A DNA stretch of 23,035 nt, from positions 1-23,035 of the forward strand of contig CAMBFZ010000031.1 in NCBI GenBank assembly GCA_945866125.1, written 5' to 3'. A program made the position numbers and the translations under genes. This DNA is from Bordetella parapertussis. Lineage in GTDB: Bacteria > Pseudomonadota > Gammaproteobacteria > Burkholderiales > Burkholderiaceae_D. Under the pieces are notes generated by a model. That model was not told where the DNA came from and made no database searches. It saw nothing but the letters and a program-made list of their open reading frames with translations. Each line of letters starts with the position of its first letter. Positions within the stretch are counted from its first letter, which is position 1. Positions 15,222 through 23,035 of the stretch are shown here, piece after piece.

Positions 15222-16028
15222 ATGATTACAACCAAGCATAAATTCTGGATAGCCGTTGCCACCAGCATAGTGGCGTTGACTTCATTAAATAATTTTGCCA
15301 CTGCACAGTCAACAAGCAAAAGCGCGACGGAAAAACCCGAATTCAGCGACAACATGTCGACTGACAAATACGAATCCGCGGCGACAAAACACGTCAACGA
15401 CGCGCTCGGCGTGCTGCGCAAGATGGAAGCAGCGCCGCGCATGAAGACGATTTTGCAGCAAGCAAAAGGCGTATTCATTGTGCCAAGCTATGGCCGTGCC
15501 GCGCTTGTGGTGGGTGGCCGAGGGGGTGCCGGCGTACTACTGGTCAAGCGCACAGATGGTGCCTGGAGTGATCCGGTCTTCTACAACATCAGCGGACTCA
15601 ACGTTGGCTTGCAGGCCGGCGTAGAGGGTGGCCCGATTGCGATGGTGCTCAATAATGAAAAAGCGATCGATCGTTTTATGGATCGCAATAATTTTTCTCT
15701 CAGCGCAAATTCCGGTATTACCGTCGTCAACTGGGCAAAAATGGCCGAAGGCTCTACCGGCCCTGGCGATGTCGTGGCATGGGCTGGCACCAAAGGCTTA
15801 TTCGGGGATGTCGTCACGGTTGGCGTCAATGATATTCGCCTTAATCAAAATTTAACGAATGCCTACTATGCGAGAACCCTGTCAGCGAAGGATGTCATTT
15901 CTGGCAAGGTAAAAAACGCGCAAGCGGATTCGCTCAAGCAAGCACTTTCTTCCCTGTCGACAGGAACAACGAGCACAGGTGCGGGGGGGACGACCGGCAG
16001 TACCAGCAAACCTGAAGGCGGCAAATAA
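15222..16028 (+). CDS. Secreted SYLF-domain (YSC84-related) lipid-binding protein
   Basis: 268 residues from ATG 15222, which has AAAGGAG 7 bases upstream. The frame continues upstream to 15039 but the ribosome site and the signal peptide (about residues 1-29, ending FATAQS) fix this start. The mature part carries the SYLF/Ysc84 pattern: a predicted helix ALGVLRKMEAAPRMKTILQQA, then KGVFIVPSYGRAALVVGGRGGAGVLL, then FYNISGLNVGLQAGVEG, and a C-terminal AYYAR. SYLF domains bind phosphoinositides in eukaryotes; bacterial members are periplasmic or outer-membrane-associated and poorly understood. The last 25 residues are a Gly/Ser/Thr tail. Homologues are common in Burkholderiales. Confidence 0.87.
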   Translation: MITTKHKFWIAVATSIVALTSLNNFATAQSTSKSATEKPEFSDNMSTDKYESAATKHVNDALGVLRKMEAAPRMKTILQQAKGVFIVPSYGRAALVVGGRGGAGVLLVKRTDGAWSDPVFYNISGLNVGLQAGVEGGPIAMVLNNEKAIDRFMDRNNFSLSANSGITVVNWAKMAEGSTGPGDVVAWAGTKGLFGDVVTVGVNDIRLNQNLTNAYYARTLSAKDVISGKVKNAQADSLKQALSSLSTGTTSTGAGGTTGSTSKPEGGK

Positions 16029-16154
16029 CTGGGTGATTTCATGGGCGAATGCGCGATGCGATCCTAAGGATCAATGATGCACGCGAGTTCGTCCATGCAA
16101 ATTAATTACCAAAGCGGTGCACCTCATTAGTACGAATCTTCAGCTAAGCCTGAC

Positions 16155-17975
16155 TCAGTGCGTCAACCTTGATCGCAGCGCACGACCCAGCTCGCGCAAT
16201 GCTTCTTCGTCGAGCGTCTCTCGCTCCAGCAGCTGCTGCGCTCCCTGCTCCAATACATCACGCGCACTGCCAAGGATTGCGCTGGCATGGTCATAAGCAG
16301 CATCGACAAATTTACGCACTGCCAGATCGATCTCCTGGGCTGTCGCTTGCGAATACTGCGGTGCTTGCTCGCGGTGGGGCGTGATATCGAGTAGGCTCAC
16401 CGGCTCTTCATCCAACGCCAAATGACCCAGACCAGGTTCCATGGCGTAGCGAGTGACCATGCTACGCGCAATACCTGCGACTTTTTGCAAATCGTCCGCA
16501 GCGCCTGTTGATACGCCACCGAACACCAACTGCTCGGCTGCACGACCACCGAGTAATACTGCTAACTTGTCTTGTAACTCGCGCTGGGTGACCACGTAGC
16601 GGTCCTGCATCGGACGCTGCATCGTGTAGCCGAGTGCATGAATACCGTGCGGTACGATCGACACCTTTTGTACAGGGTCAGCACCAGGCAGCGCCATCGC
16701 AACGAGCGCATGACCAATCTCGTGGTAGGCGATGATGCGCCGCTCATCAATGCTAAGCACACGACTTTTCTTTTCGAGACCGGCCACAATGCGCTCAATG
16801 CCGAGCGTAAAATCCTGCATCGCTACTGCACTGGCCGCGCGCCGCGTCGCCACCAGTGCGGCTTCATTCACCAGTGTCGCAAGATCAGCCCCGGAAAACC
16901 CGGGTGTCAACGCTGCGACTTTTTCGGCCATCACATCCGACGCCAGTACGATTTTTCGCAGGTGCACATTAAGGATAGCGAGCCGTCCCAATTTATCAGG
17001 ACGATCCACCAAAATTTGTCGGTCAAAGCGCCCGGATCGCAGCAAGGCGGGATCGAGAATCTCGGGGCGATTGGTCGCGGCCAACATCACCAGACCGGAC
17101 GACGTATCGAAACCGTCCATCTCAGCTAGCAACTGATTGAGCGTTTGCTCCTTCTCGTCGTGTCCACCAAGACCATAGCTGCTGCGGGCGCGCCCAAGCG
17201 CATCGAGCTCATCAATAAAGATAATTGCCGGCGCCCTGCTACGCGCCTGCTCAAACAAGTCGCGCACCCGCGCTGCACCAACGCCGACAAACATTTCGAC
17301 AAATTCAGCACCACTAATCGAAAAAAATGGCACGCCCGCTTCACCCGCAACGGCACGCGCAAGCAAGGTCTTACCGGTGCCCGGCGGCCCAACGAGTAGC
17401 ACACCTTTGGGAATATGCGCACCAAGTCGGCCGTACTGCTTTGGGTCCATCAAAAACCGAATGATCTCTTGTAGCTCTTCCTTGGCCTCATCGACACCGG
17501 CGATGTCCTTAAATGTGACCTTCGTGTCAGTCTCCACATAGACCCGTGCCCGGCTCTTACCAATTGATAGGAAGCCAGCACCACCCTTGTCCATCGCGCG
17601 TTTTACTACGAACGACCAGAGAGCAAAGAACAAGAGCGCCGGCAACAACCAACTCATCAGTCCGCGCAAAAATCCCGTGTCGGCCACGGCTTCATAGGGC
17701 ACACCAAACGGCTGCAATTGCTGCGCGAACGCCGGATCAACGCGGGTGGTGATAAAGACCTCGCGTCCCTCAGTAATGGGGGTTTTTAGGCGGCCTTCGA
17801 TATAATCGCCGCGGATGATGAGCGCCTGCACGTTTCCTTCTTTGAGCTGCGTAAGGAACTCGCTATACGGCAACGCTGTCACCTGGCGCGACGTAATCCA
17901 TAGCTGCTGAAAAAACAGAATCGCCAGCACCGCAAATATCACGTACCAAAAATTGAATTGTCGCGTCCCGTTCAT
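16155..17975 (-). CDS. ftsH: ATP-dependent zinc metalloprotease FtsH, probable secondary copy
   Basis: 606 residues from ATG 17975, chosen over 17993 because GGGGAG precedes it by 5 bases. Two membrane helices (about 10-28 and 106-124) flank a periplasmic domain. The AAA module has Walker A GPPGTGKT (about 196-203), Walker B IIFIDELDA, and the second region of homology ATNRPEILDPALLRSGRFDRQ. The peptidase domain has the zinc motif HEIGH (about 418-422) and GAADDLQK. FtsH extracts and degrades membrane and regulatory proteins as a hexamer. It lacks the usual rlmE/ftsJ neighbour of the housekeeping copy, and the zinc motif reads HEIGH where HEAGH is usual, which suggests a paralogue. It is divergent from the SDR gene. 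Confidence 0.93.
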   Translation of the reverse strand: MNGTRQFNFWYVIFAVLAILFFQQLWITSRQVTALPYSEFLTQLKEGNVQALIIRGDYIEGRLKTPITEGREVFITTRVDPAFAQQLQPFGVPYEAVADTGFLRGLMSWLLPALLFFALWSFVVKRAMDKGGAGFLSIGKSRARVYVETDTKVTFKDIAGVDEAKEELQEIIRFLMDPKQYGRLGAHIPKGVLLVGPPGTGKTLLARAVAGEAGVPFFSISGAEFVEMFVGVGAARVRDLFEQARSRAPAIIFIDELDALGRARSSYGLGGHDEKEQTLNQLLAEMDGFDTSSGLVMLAATNRPEILDPALLRSGRFDRQILVDRPDKLGRLAILNVHLRKIVLASDVMAEKVAALTPGFSGADLATLVNEAALVATRRAASAVAMQDFTLGIERIVAGLEKKSRVLSIDERRIIAYHEIGHALVAMALPGADPVQKVSIVPHGIHALGYTMQRPMQDRYVVTQRELQDKLAVLLGGRAAEQLVFGGVSTGAADDLQKVAGIARSMVTRYAMEPGLGHLALDEEPVSLLDITPHREQAPQYSQATAQEIDLAVRKFVDAAYDHASAILGSARDVLEQGAQQLLERETLDEEALRELGRALRSRLTH

Positions 17976-18066
17976 CTGCTCTCCCCACGTCATTAATGTG
18001 CACGTTGCTCATCATAGCGAGCACCACCTACCCTGCGCCTTGCGATGAGCGAAATAGGCGCACGAC

Positions 18067-18115
18067 AGCACGCATGGAGTCCCTCTATTTTTAAGAGGTA
18101 GTTTGACGGCGTGCT
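18067..18115. repeat. Nested inverted repeat
   Basis: The outer arms AGCACGC (18067-18073) and GCGTGCT (18109-18115) are perfect complements. Inside them CCTCT (18082-18086) and AGAGG (18094-18098) close a 7-base loop. Together they could form a long imperfect hairpin in RNA or a cruciform in DNA. There is no T-tract terminator signature. Confidence 0.45.
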
Positions 18116-18265
18116 CTGCTCTGCTTTGCCAGCTCGCTGCATCGCCATGACAAGCCAGCTGCAGGCGGCTCGTGCAGACTTTGCTGTCTAAATTTCAACG
18201 TATACTCCAATGCAATGTCTGACCTGCCCCCTCGCCCCGATCCGTAGGCACAATGGAGTCAAGCG

Positions 18266-18379
18266 ATGTCTTTTTGGCATTCACATTCTTTATGGCGCCT
18301 GTATAGAGAAGCAGTCAAAGGCTTGTCAGATAATCGACTGACAAATTTGGTATGCCGTCAAACAATTCTTTGGATGTAA
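18266..18379 (+). CDS. Possible 37-codon leader peptide or degenerate gene start
   Basis: The ATG at 18266 has GGAG 7 bases upstream, and the frame ends 2 bases before the preferred SDR start at 18382, so translational coupling is possible. The N-terminus contains SLWRLYREAVKGLSDNR, loosely like the first helix of YihY/BrkB-family proteins, and then loses resemblance. It may be a leader, a truncated remnant, or chance. Weak support. Confidence 0.25.
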   Translation: MSFWHSHSLWRLYREAVKGLSDNRLTNLVCRQTILWM

Positions 18380-18381
18380 AA

Positions 18382-19173
18382 ATGAGCACTGCACTTAATT
18401 TTCAACTAACCGGAAAACGCGCCGTGGTCACAGCGGGCGCACAAGGCATTGGCTTGGCGATCACCCAAGCGCTATTGCAACAAGGTGCTGAGGTGCATAT
18501 TTGCGATGTCGATGCTGCGGCATTAGAAAAGGCAAAAACAGCCCACCCTGCTATTCATATCAGTCACACAGATGTCGGCAATGAGGCGCAGGTGCTGGCG
18601 ATGTTTGCTGACATCCAGCATCGCTGGGGCGGCTTAGATATTCTGGTCAACAATGCCGGCGTGGCAGGACCTACTGCAGCCATTGAAGACACCTCACTCG
18701 TACAATGGCAAGAAACGCTCGACGTCAATTTGACTGGTGCGTTTTTATGCACACGCAGTGCGGTACCCCTGATCAAGAAATCCAAAGGCGGCAGCATTGT
18801 GAATATTTCCTCTGCGGCTGGCCGGCATGGTTTTCCCTTGCGCTCGCCTTATTCGGCGACCAAATTTGGCGTAATTGGGTTAACCCAAACCTGGGCAATG
18901 GAATTGGGCCCCAGCGGCATTCGCGTCAATGCGATCTTGCCTGGTATTGTGGAAGGTCCCCGGCAAGATCGCGTGCTGGGCGCCAAAGCAGAGGCCTTCG
19001 GCATCAGCCTTGAAGCGATGCGCACGCGCGCGCTTGAACGGGTTTCGTTGCGCCGCATGGTGACAGCGCAAGATATTGCGGCACAAATTATTTTTATCTG
19101 TTCACCTGCCGGTGCCAACATCTCAGGTCAGAGCTTGTCAGTGGACGGCAACATCGAGACGCTGGCACAGTAG
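18382..19173 (+). CDS. Classical short-chain dehydrogenase/reductase (SDR)
   Basis: 263 residues from ATG 18382; an in-frame ATG at 18352 would add ten residues with no family resemblance. Glycine motif VTAGAQGIGLA (TGxxxGIG with Ala for the first Gly), DVDAA after the second strand (Asp favours NAD), NNAG, and the catalytic Ser in ISSAAGR followed by YSATK (Tyr and Lys) are all present. The C-terminal ISGQSLSVDGN is the usual FabG-like ending. The enzyme should oxidise or reduce a hydroxyl/keto group in the cytoplasm. The substrate is not determinable, and no pathway neighbours are seen. Confidence 0.88.
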   Translation: MSTALNFQLTGKRAVVTAGAQGIGLAITQALLQQGAEVHICDVDAAALEKAKTAHPAIHISHTDVGNEAQVLAMFADIQHRWGGLDILVNNAGVAGPTAAIEDTSLVQWQETLDVNLTGAFLCTRSAVPLIKKSKGGSIVNISSAAGRHGFPLRSPYSATKFGVIGLTQTWAMELGPSGIRVNAILPGIVEGPRQDRVLGAKAEAFGISLEAMRTRALERVSLRRMVTAQDIAAQIIFICSPAGANISGQSLSVDGNIETLAQ

Positions 19174-19249
19174 CGGCACGCTTTCAGGGCGCAACGTGGA
19201 ACGGCGTTAGGCGAATCTGCTGGGGGAGTGTGGAAGTAAAAGTCAGAGT

Positions 19250-19267
19250 CGGGCTGGCGCCCGTTTC
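19250..19267 (+). terminator. Weak candidate terminator after the SDR gene
   Basis: CGGGC-TGGC-GCCCG forms a GC-rich 5-bp hairpin followed only by TTTC. It sits in the 120-base gap between the convergent SDR and rhodanese genes. The T-tract is short. Confidence 0.35.
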
Positions 19268-19294
19268 ACTCCACTGCGTTTACTCATCAGTCAA

Positions 19295-20971
19295 TCAGCC
19301 AATCCACACTTTCACATCCGGATAGCCGAGCAGCCGCAGCACAAAATATAGCGCTGCGGCGTCGGCAGGATCCTTTGCTGTCGTTATGATTTCTGCGAAA
19401 CGATGAATCCCGTGCGCATCGAGCTTCGCCGTAATTTCAGCTGCAGATTTTACCCCTCCATCAGGCGAAAAGCACGTGCTTGCCGGCAGGTGTACGCACC
19501 GCTCGCTGCCCGCGGTGGCGATGCGGGTGCTGACCTTCGGTCCTGACTCAATGATCAATTTCGAATACAGCCCACGGCTATCCGAACGCTGCCTGATGAT
19601 ACGCTGAGAGGTCGGCCGGGCTTGGTAAACAACAGGCGGAATCGCCAGATCAAAGCGCAGTTTTTTCGGCGCCACAACGGTTGGTTTGTCGGTCACTGGG
19701 TAGCCCTCTGTCTGCCATTGCGCCAGAGTCTGGGAGAACACCGACACTTTTTTGTGACCCACATTGTCGAGAATAAGTGCCGCCAGCATCGCCTGCTTAT
19801 CCGCGCCGTCACCCGAGACGATCACCGCTTCATGGCGCGGATTGACACCGGCCTTGCCCAATAGCGCGCCGAGTGCCTGCGCATCCTGCATGCAAGCCAT
19901 CAGTGACGTAATGGGCACATTCAGCGAGAACGGAATATGCCCCGCGCGAAACGCTCGCGGTGTACGCACGTCGATGATGCTGACTTGCACACTACCGAGG
20001 GTTCGCGTGCGCTGCCCGCCCCACCATTGCAGCCATGCCGTATCGCGCAGCCGATAAGGCGCGTCATACGTCCAAAAGGCTAAGTCACGCGAATCATTCA
20101 GGTAGGCGACTTGGGATTCAATAAAATGCCGCACATCCGGATAGCCGGCAAGAAAACGGATCGCGAAAAACGGCACGCTGCCAGCAATCCCGCCACCGCA
20201 ATGCGTGTGAATACGCTGGGTAGGACGAATCTGTAAATGCCGCAACATACGGCGCACTGCTACGTCCGATTTGAACGTCTTGTCTTCATTATAAAACTCG
20301 GTGTAAGGCAGGGAAATTGCGTGTGGAATATGACCCGCCTTGCTGTAGGCTGGATAAGCGCCAGTATGCCAGGCGGGCAGCAAGCCCTCTACCAACGCGT
20401 GCCGGGTCGGATCACCGGACGCCTCGACAATCTCTGGCAGATAGCTGCGCAGGTTGCGGCGCTTACGCGTAATGCGAAAATCGCCTTGCTTGCGCGGTAC
20501 GCCAACGGTGCTGGTAACGGGGAAACCCTGTGCCTGCCATTGATGCAAGCCACCATCGAGCAGGAAAATATTTTTAAGCGGAAATCCATGAAAGCAGAGC
20601 GAGAAAAATAGCCGGGTCGCAAAAATAGTACCGCCCATATCGCAGAGGACGATCGTCTTATCGGGACTAACACCCCAAAGCCTATAGGCTTTCTCAAAGG
20701 TCGTATCAGGTGCTTCGTGCCACGCACACGCGGCATCCACCTCAAAAAAATAATCGCCGCCGCCCCCATACGACACACTCACGCCTTGCGACATGCTTTC
20801 GTCTTCCGGAAAAGACACACTAATTGCGCCGGGAATATGCGCAGTCAAATAATCCGGCGTGGGTGAAGCATCCAGCAACAAGATATCGGTATCCTGTAGT
20901 CGCTGATGCAGCCAACTGGCGGTGACAAGATGCGGACGCAACGGCGCTATTTTTTTAGATATCGTTTTCAA
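19295..20971 (-). CDS. Multi-domain rhodanese (sulfurtransferase) protein
   Basis: 558 residues containing four rhodanese-like modules. Module 1 (about 15-155) has a Cys at 110 in VLCDMGGTIFATRL. Module 2 (about 175-300) has an active-loop Cys at 258 in THCGGGIAGS. Module 3 (about 325-428) keeps the fold (IIDVRTPRAFRAGHIP) but has SGDGADKQ instead of a Cys loop. Module 4 (about 450-558) ends in ITTAKDPADAAALYFVLRLLGYPDV, also without Cys. Two modules are therefore potentially active and two structural. Rhodaneses move sulfane sulfur from thiosulfate, cysteine persulfide or similar donors. No signal peptide. The start is TTG at 20971, with GAGAG 7 bases upstream. It lies 56 bases after the hydroxylase gene, so a shared transcript is likely. 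Confidence 0.82.
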   Translation of the reverse strand: MKTISKKIAPLRPHLVTASWLHQRLQDTDILLLDASPTPDYLTAHIPGAISVSFPEDESMSQGVSVSYGGGGDYFFEVDAACAWHEAPDTTFEKAYRLWGVSPDKTIVLCDMGGTIFATRLFFSLCFHGFPLKNIFLLDGGLHQWQAQGFPVTSTVGVPRKQGDFRITRKRRNLRSYLPEIVEASGDPTRHALVEGLLPAWHTGAYPAYSKAGHIPHAISLPYTEFYNEDKTFKSDVAVRRMLRHLQIRPTQRIHTHCGGGIAGSVPFFAIRFLAGYPDVRHFIESQVAYLNDSRDLAFWTYDAPYRLRDTAWLQWWGGQRTRTLGSVQVSIIDVRTPRAFRAGHIPFSLNVPITSLMACMQDAQALGALLGKAGVNPRHEAVIVSGDGADKQAMLAALILDNVGHKKVSVFSQTLAQWQTEGYPVTDKPTVVAPKKLRFDLAIPPVVYQARPTSQRIIRQRSDSRGLYSKLIIESGPKVSTRIATAGSERCVHLPASTCFSPDGGVKSAAEITAKLDAHGIHRFAEIITTAKDPADAAALYFVLRLLGYPDVKVWIG

Positions 20972-21027
20972 AAGATGGCTCTCATTTTTTTATTATTTTA
21001 TCGTTTTGCACGAAGATCGCCGCTTGA

Positions 21028-21867
21028 CTATCCTGCCAAGGCAGTCTGCTCATCACCAGTCAAAACCGGACCTTCCAGGGTCACTTTTTCTTTCTGTACC
21101 TGCCCATCTCTGAATTTTTCAATGATCGGCTTTAATTGCGGATCAATGTGTGATTCGTCAAAGCCATTCAACAGCGTGCCAAACAAATTCCGCCGGACAT
21201 CGCTGGTGCCCATCACCCAATCGGCAAAGGGAAAAGTGAGGTTCATATTTTTATGCATCATGATGCCAAGATTATGGTGGGCAGCATGATGGCGGCGGAT
21301 GGTATTAATGAAGGGTACATTGCGTACCAGCCAATTTTCTTGCACGTGGCAGCAATAGTGAAACGTCTCGTAAATCATATAATGACCTACCATGGTGATG
21401 AAAACGATCAACCCCACGTTTTGGTTAAATAAGTGCGCTGCCGCATAACCCAACAACGTACCAACACACCCAAGAACAGTCAGTACCCGCCAGGGAAAAA
21501 ACACAATGCGAAACTCCTTGCTGGTGTCAATGGTGTACTCGGTATCCGTAAAATATTGATGATGCTGACGCGTGTGCCGATCATAAATAGCCCTTAGCGC
21601 AAAGACATCCACCAGCCGGTGCATCACGTATTTGTGCATCGCCCATTCAACAAAATTGCCGGCAATAGCAACCGGCACCACGGTCAGCCACGCCCAGCTT
21701 GCATCATCGAGTTGCTGCACGCAATAATAAATCAGGCTGATTCCCACCCCATACATCACAGCAATGTGAAGCAGGCCGTTATAAAACGGGCTGATCTTAT
21801 TTTTGTATGATTCGCGGAATTGTGCCTGCCGCTCCGTCATCACCATTGGCTTTGAAAAGGTATTCAA
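21028..21867 (-). CDS. Sterol desaturase / fatty acid hydroxylase superfamily membrane protein
   Basis: 279 residues with about four hydrophobic segments and the histidine clusters of the fatty-acid hydroxylase superfamily: HKYVMH (first), HTRQHH (second), HYCCH (third) and RRHHAAHH (fourth). These normally hold a di-iron centre facing the cytoplasm that hydroxylates or desaturates a lipid chain. Whether the substrate is a fatty acid, carotenoid or hopanoid cannot be told. The frame begins at TTG 21867 with GGGAG about 6 bases upstream; in-frame ATGs at 21846 and 21840 are alternatives without a good ribosome site. A 25-base-period direct repeat lies about 60-90 bases upstream. The rhodanese gene follows. 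Confidence 0.83.
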   Translation of the reverse strand: MNTFSKPMVMTERQAQFRESYKNKISPFYNGLLHIAVMYGVGISLIYYCVQQLDDASWAWLTVVPVAIAGNFVEWAMHKYVMHRLVDVFALRAIYDRHTRQHHQYFTDTEYTIDTSKEFRIVFFPWRVLTVLGCVGTLLGYAAAHLFNQNVGLIVFITMVGHYMIYETFHYCCHVQENWLVRNVPFINTIRRHHAAHHNLGIMMHKNMNLTFPFADWVMGTSDVRRNLFGTLLNGFDESHIDPQLKPIIEKFRDGQVQKEKVTLEGPVLTGDEQTALAG

Positions 21868-21924
21868 CGCGGTCTCCCATCAGGGTCAAGAGCAGAATCA
21901 AGCTGTCTCAATCAGCTAAATATA

Positions 21925-21956
21925 GTACAAATTTGCTAGAGATGGGCTGGTACAAA
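21925..21956. repeat. Direct repeat GTACAAA, 25-base period
   Basis: GTACAAA occurs at 21925-21931 and 21950-21956, upstream of the hydroxylase gene (read as TTTGTAC on its strand). Two same-oriented half-sites about 2.4 helical turns apart resemble an activator or MerR-type binding region. The regulator is unknown. Confidence 0.4.
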
Positions 21957-22030
21957 CTGAATAGCAATCAGGCTCGGCTCTGCGCGGGGATCAGATCGCG
22001 GGGTGCTGCGTCGCAAATAAAAGGCAGGTA

Positions 22031-22477
22031 TTAATGGTGATGTGCGTCGTGTGAATCGTGCGCGGCCCGACCGGGTTGGAAAGAATCAAACTGCAGCCGT
22101 TGATTTACGTCGAGCCGGCTTTCCAATTTACTTAATTTTTTTGAAATAATCAATGCCGATCCGCTGGGCACGCCGGCCTTTTCGAGCGCAATAATGTTCT
22201 TAAGCTCGGCTCCACCGCACAGCACGACCTGCCACTGCCCAGCATTTTTTCTTAACAGTGCCCGACCGCCCCGCTTATCCTGACGCCACGAAGCCAAGCT
22301 ATGCCCGCCATGTGCTGCCACTGCTGCTACATGGAGCGGGCTATCGGGTCGGTCAAATTGCGTCTTCAACACTGCCCTCACTTGCGCGTCAGGCATACTT
22401 AAATTACCTGCCTCGTCGCGGGCAATTGCACCTGCCGTACTCATCAACAACATCATGACGATCAAAACAAATCGCAT
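22031..22477 (-). CDS. Periplasmic 'copper uptake system-associated' protein
   Basis: 148 residues. The signal peptide is about residues 1-19 (MRFVLIVMMLLMSTAGAIA). The mature domain has AVLKTQFDRPDSPLHVAAVAA, SLASWRQDKRGGRALLRK and WQVVLCGGAELK, the pattern of proteins annotated as copper uptake system-associated in Burkholderiales, which are encoded beside YcnI. The C-terminus is His-rich (HDSHDAHHH), which could bind metal. The function is inferred from the family and the neighbour. It starts 16 bases after the ycnI stop, so the two are cotranscribed. A single conserved Cys lies in the LCGG segment. Confidence 0.75.
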   Translation of the reverse strand: MRFVLIVMMLLMSTAGAIARDEAGNLSMPDAQVRAVLKTQFDRPDSPLHVAAVAAHGGHSLASWRQDKRGGRALLRKNAGQWQVVLCGGAELKNIIALEKAGVPSGSALIISKKLSKLESRLDVNQRLQFDSFQPGRAAHDSHDAHHH

Positions 22478-22493
22478 CGGTCTCTTTCACAAA

Positions 22494-23015
22494 TTAATGT
22501 TGATGCTCACCGGGCACAAGCTCAATGACGGGCGCCGGATAGGGGAGTCTTTGCGAAGACGCGTCTGGCACCTGATGCCAATCTAGTCTGCCTTTTTCAC
22601 ATAGCTGCGTAACAGGCAGCGCAATGGGGCCCGCTTTATTTGCTAGCTTGGACATCACCACAAATTCATCGTAATGCGCGTCTGGCAGACTGCCCAATTT
22701 CCAATGAATGACGCGCACATCTTGCTTGATTTCTTTACCATGCGCGGTATAGGGCACCGCCAGATCTTTTACTTCGGTCTCGATCGTCCAGCCGGCTTTC
22801 GGCATGGGCTTGGCACCCATGACGGATTCAGGCAGAAAAACAATCACTTCGATCGTGGATGAGCCTTCGCAGCCATGCGTGATACCAAATGACAGCCTTT
22901 GATAACTCCCCTGTACCGCCTGCTTTGGGCTGACTGTTGCATGACCCCATGCGTTAGCAAAGGTGAACAGCCCGGCTAGTAGCGCAGTCCCGTATCGAAT
23001 TGATATATTTTTCAT
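22494..23015 (-). CDS. ycnI: YcnI/DUF1775 copper-binding periplasmic protein
   Basis: 173 residues. A signal peptide (about 1-24, ending NAWG) exposes HATVSP, so the mature protein should begin with His25. Characterised YcnI proteins bind Cu(II) through this N-terminal histidine and an acidic residue, with a conserved Trp nearby (GWTIE here). The DUF1775 pattern continues with YQRLSFGITHGC, T-x-E-V-I-V-F-L-P and HWKLG...DEFVV. The C-terminus ends GEHQH, possibly a further metal ligand. Role: periplasmic copper handling or uptake. GAGG lies about 10 bases before the ATG. The gene leads a two-gene unit with the His-rich protein; anything upstream lies outside the window. Confidence 0.88.
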   Translation of the reverse strand: MKNISIRYGTALLAGLFTFANAWGHATVSPKQAVQGSYQRLSFGITHGCEGSSTIEVIVFLPESVMGAKPMPKAGWTIETEVKDLAVPYTAHGKEIKQDVRVIHWKLGSLPDAHYDEFVVMSKLANKAGPIALPVTQLCEKGRLDWHQVPDASSQRLPYPAPVIELVPGEHQH

Positions 23016-23035
23016 GATTAATTAACCTCGCTTAT

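Larger units (their letters stand above)
17976..18381. other. Divergent intergenic region with nested inverted repeat
   Basis: About 400 bases between ftsH and the SDR gene. It holds the nested dyad at 18067-18115 and a 37-codon frame at 18266-18379. Clear promoters could not be assigned. A TATACT near 18201 is a possible -10 but has no well-spaced -35. Confidence 0.4.

Overview
The window looks like a chromosomal segment of a betaproteobacterium of the Burkholderiales, possibly Oxalobacteraceae-like. This is inferred from gene content: a PBP7-type endopeptidase, a DUF2256 zinc-finger protein, a SYLF lipid-binding protein, an S30AE/cold-shock fusion, and a YcnI plus 'copper uptake system-associated' pair. 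No rRNA, tRNA, CRISPR array, intact transposase or integrase was recognised.

Layout. Positions 1-479 hold the 3' end of pbpG (+). Next come a small DUF2256 gene (-, 571-729) and a secreted adhesin-E-like protein (+, 1071-1460), closed by a probable bidirectional terminator (1545-1584). From 1746 to 8579 there are three consecutive minus-strand genes made of eukaryotic-like repeats: a 1352-residue protein ending in about a dozen 36-residue ankyrin repeats, an RNase-inhibitor-type leucine-rich-repeat protein, and a lipoprotein built of 12 MORN repeats. This triad is the most distinctive part of the window. The ankyrin gene is preceded by an 8-bp inverted repeat that would fold over its ribosome binding site.

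From 8922 to 13536 the genes are metabolic and miscellaneous: GhrA-like 2-hydroxyacid dehydrogenase (-), EamA-family exporter (-), atypical extended SDR lacking the catalytic Tyr (-), a solitary flaG (+) and a meso-diaminopimelate-dehydrogenase-like oxidoreductase lacking key acidic residues (+). A decayed fragment of a COG2187 kinase-like gene follows (13584-13904, -), then about 370 bases with nothing recognisable.

From 14273 to 23015: a ribosome-hibernation-type protein fused to a cold-shock domain (-), divergent from a SYLF-domain periplasmic protein (+); a second-type FtsH protease (-) divergent from a classical SDR (+); a four-domain rhodanese protein and a histidine-box membrane hydroxylase in a probable two-gene operon (-); and the copper pair, in which ycnI runs into a His-rich periplasmic protein gene (-).

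Most neighbours do not form one pathway. Clear functional units are the copper pair, the probable hydroxylase-rhodanese transcription unit, and, by inference, the repeat-protein triad. Several starts are non-ATG (TTG for DUF2256, the rhodanese and the hydroxylase) and are supported by Shine-Dalgarno placement or homology.
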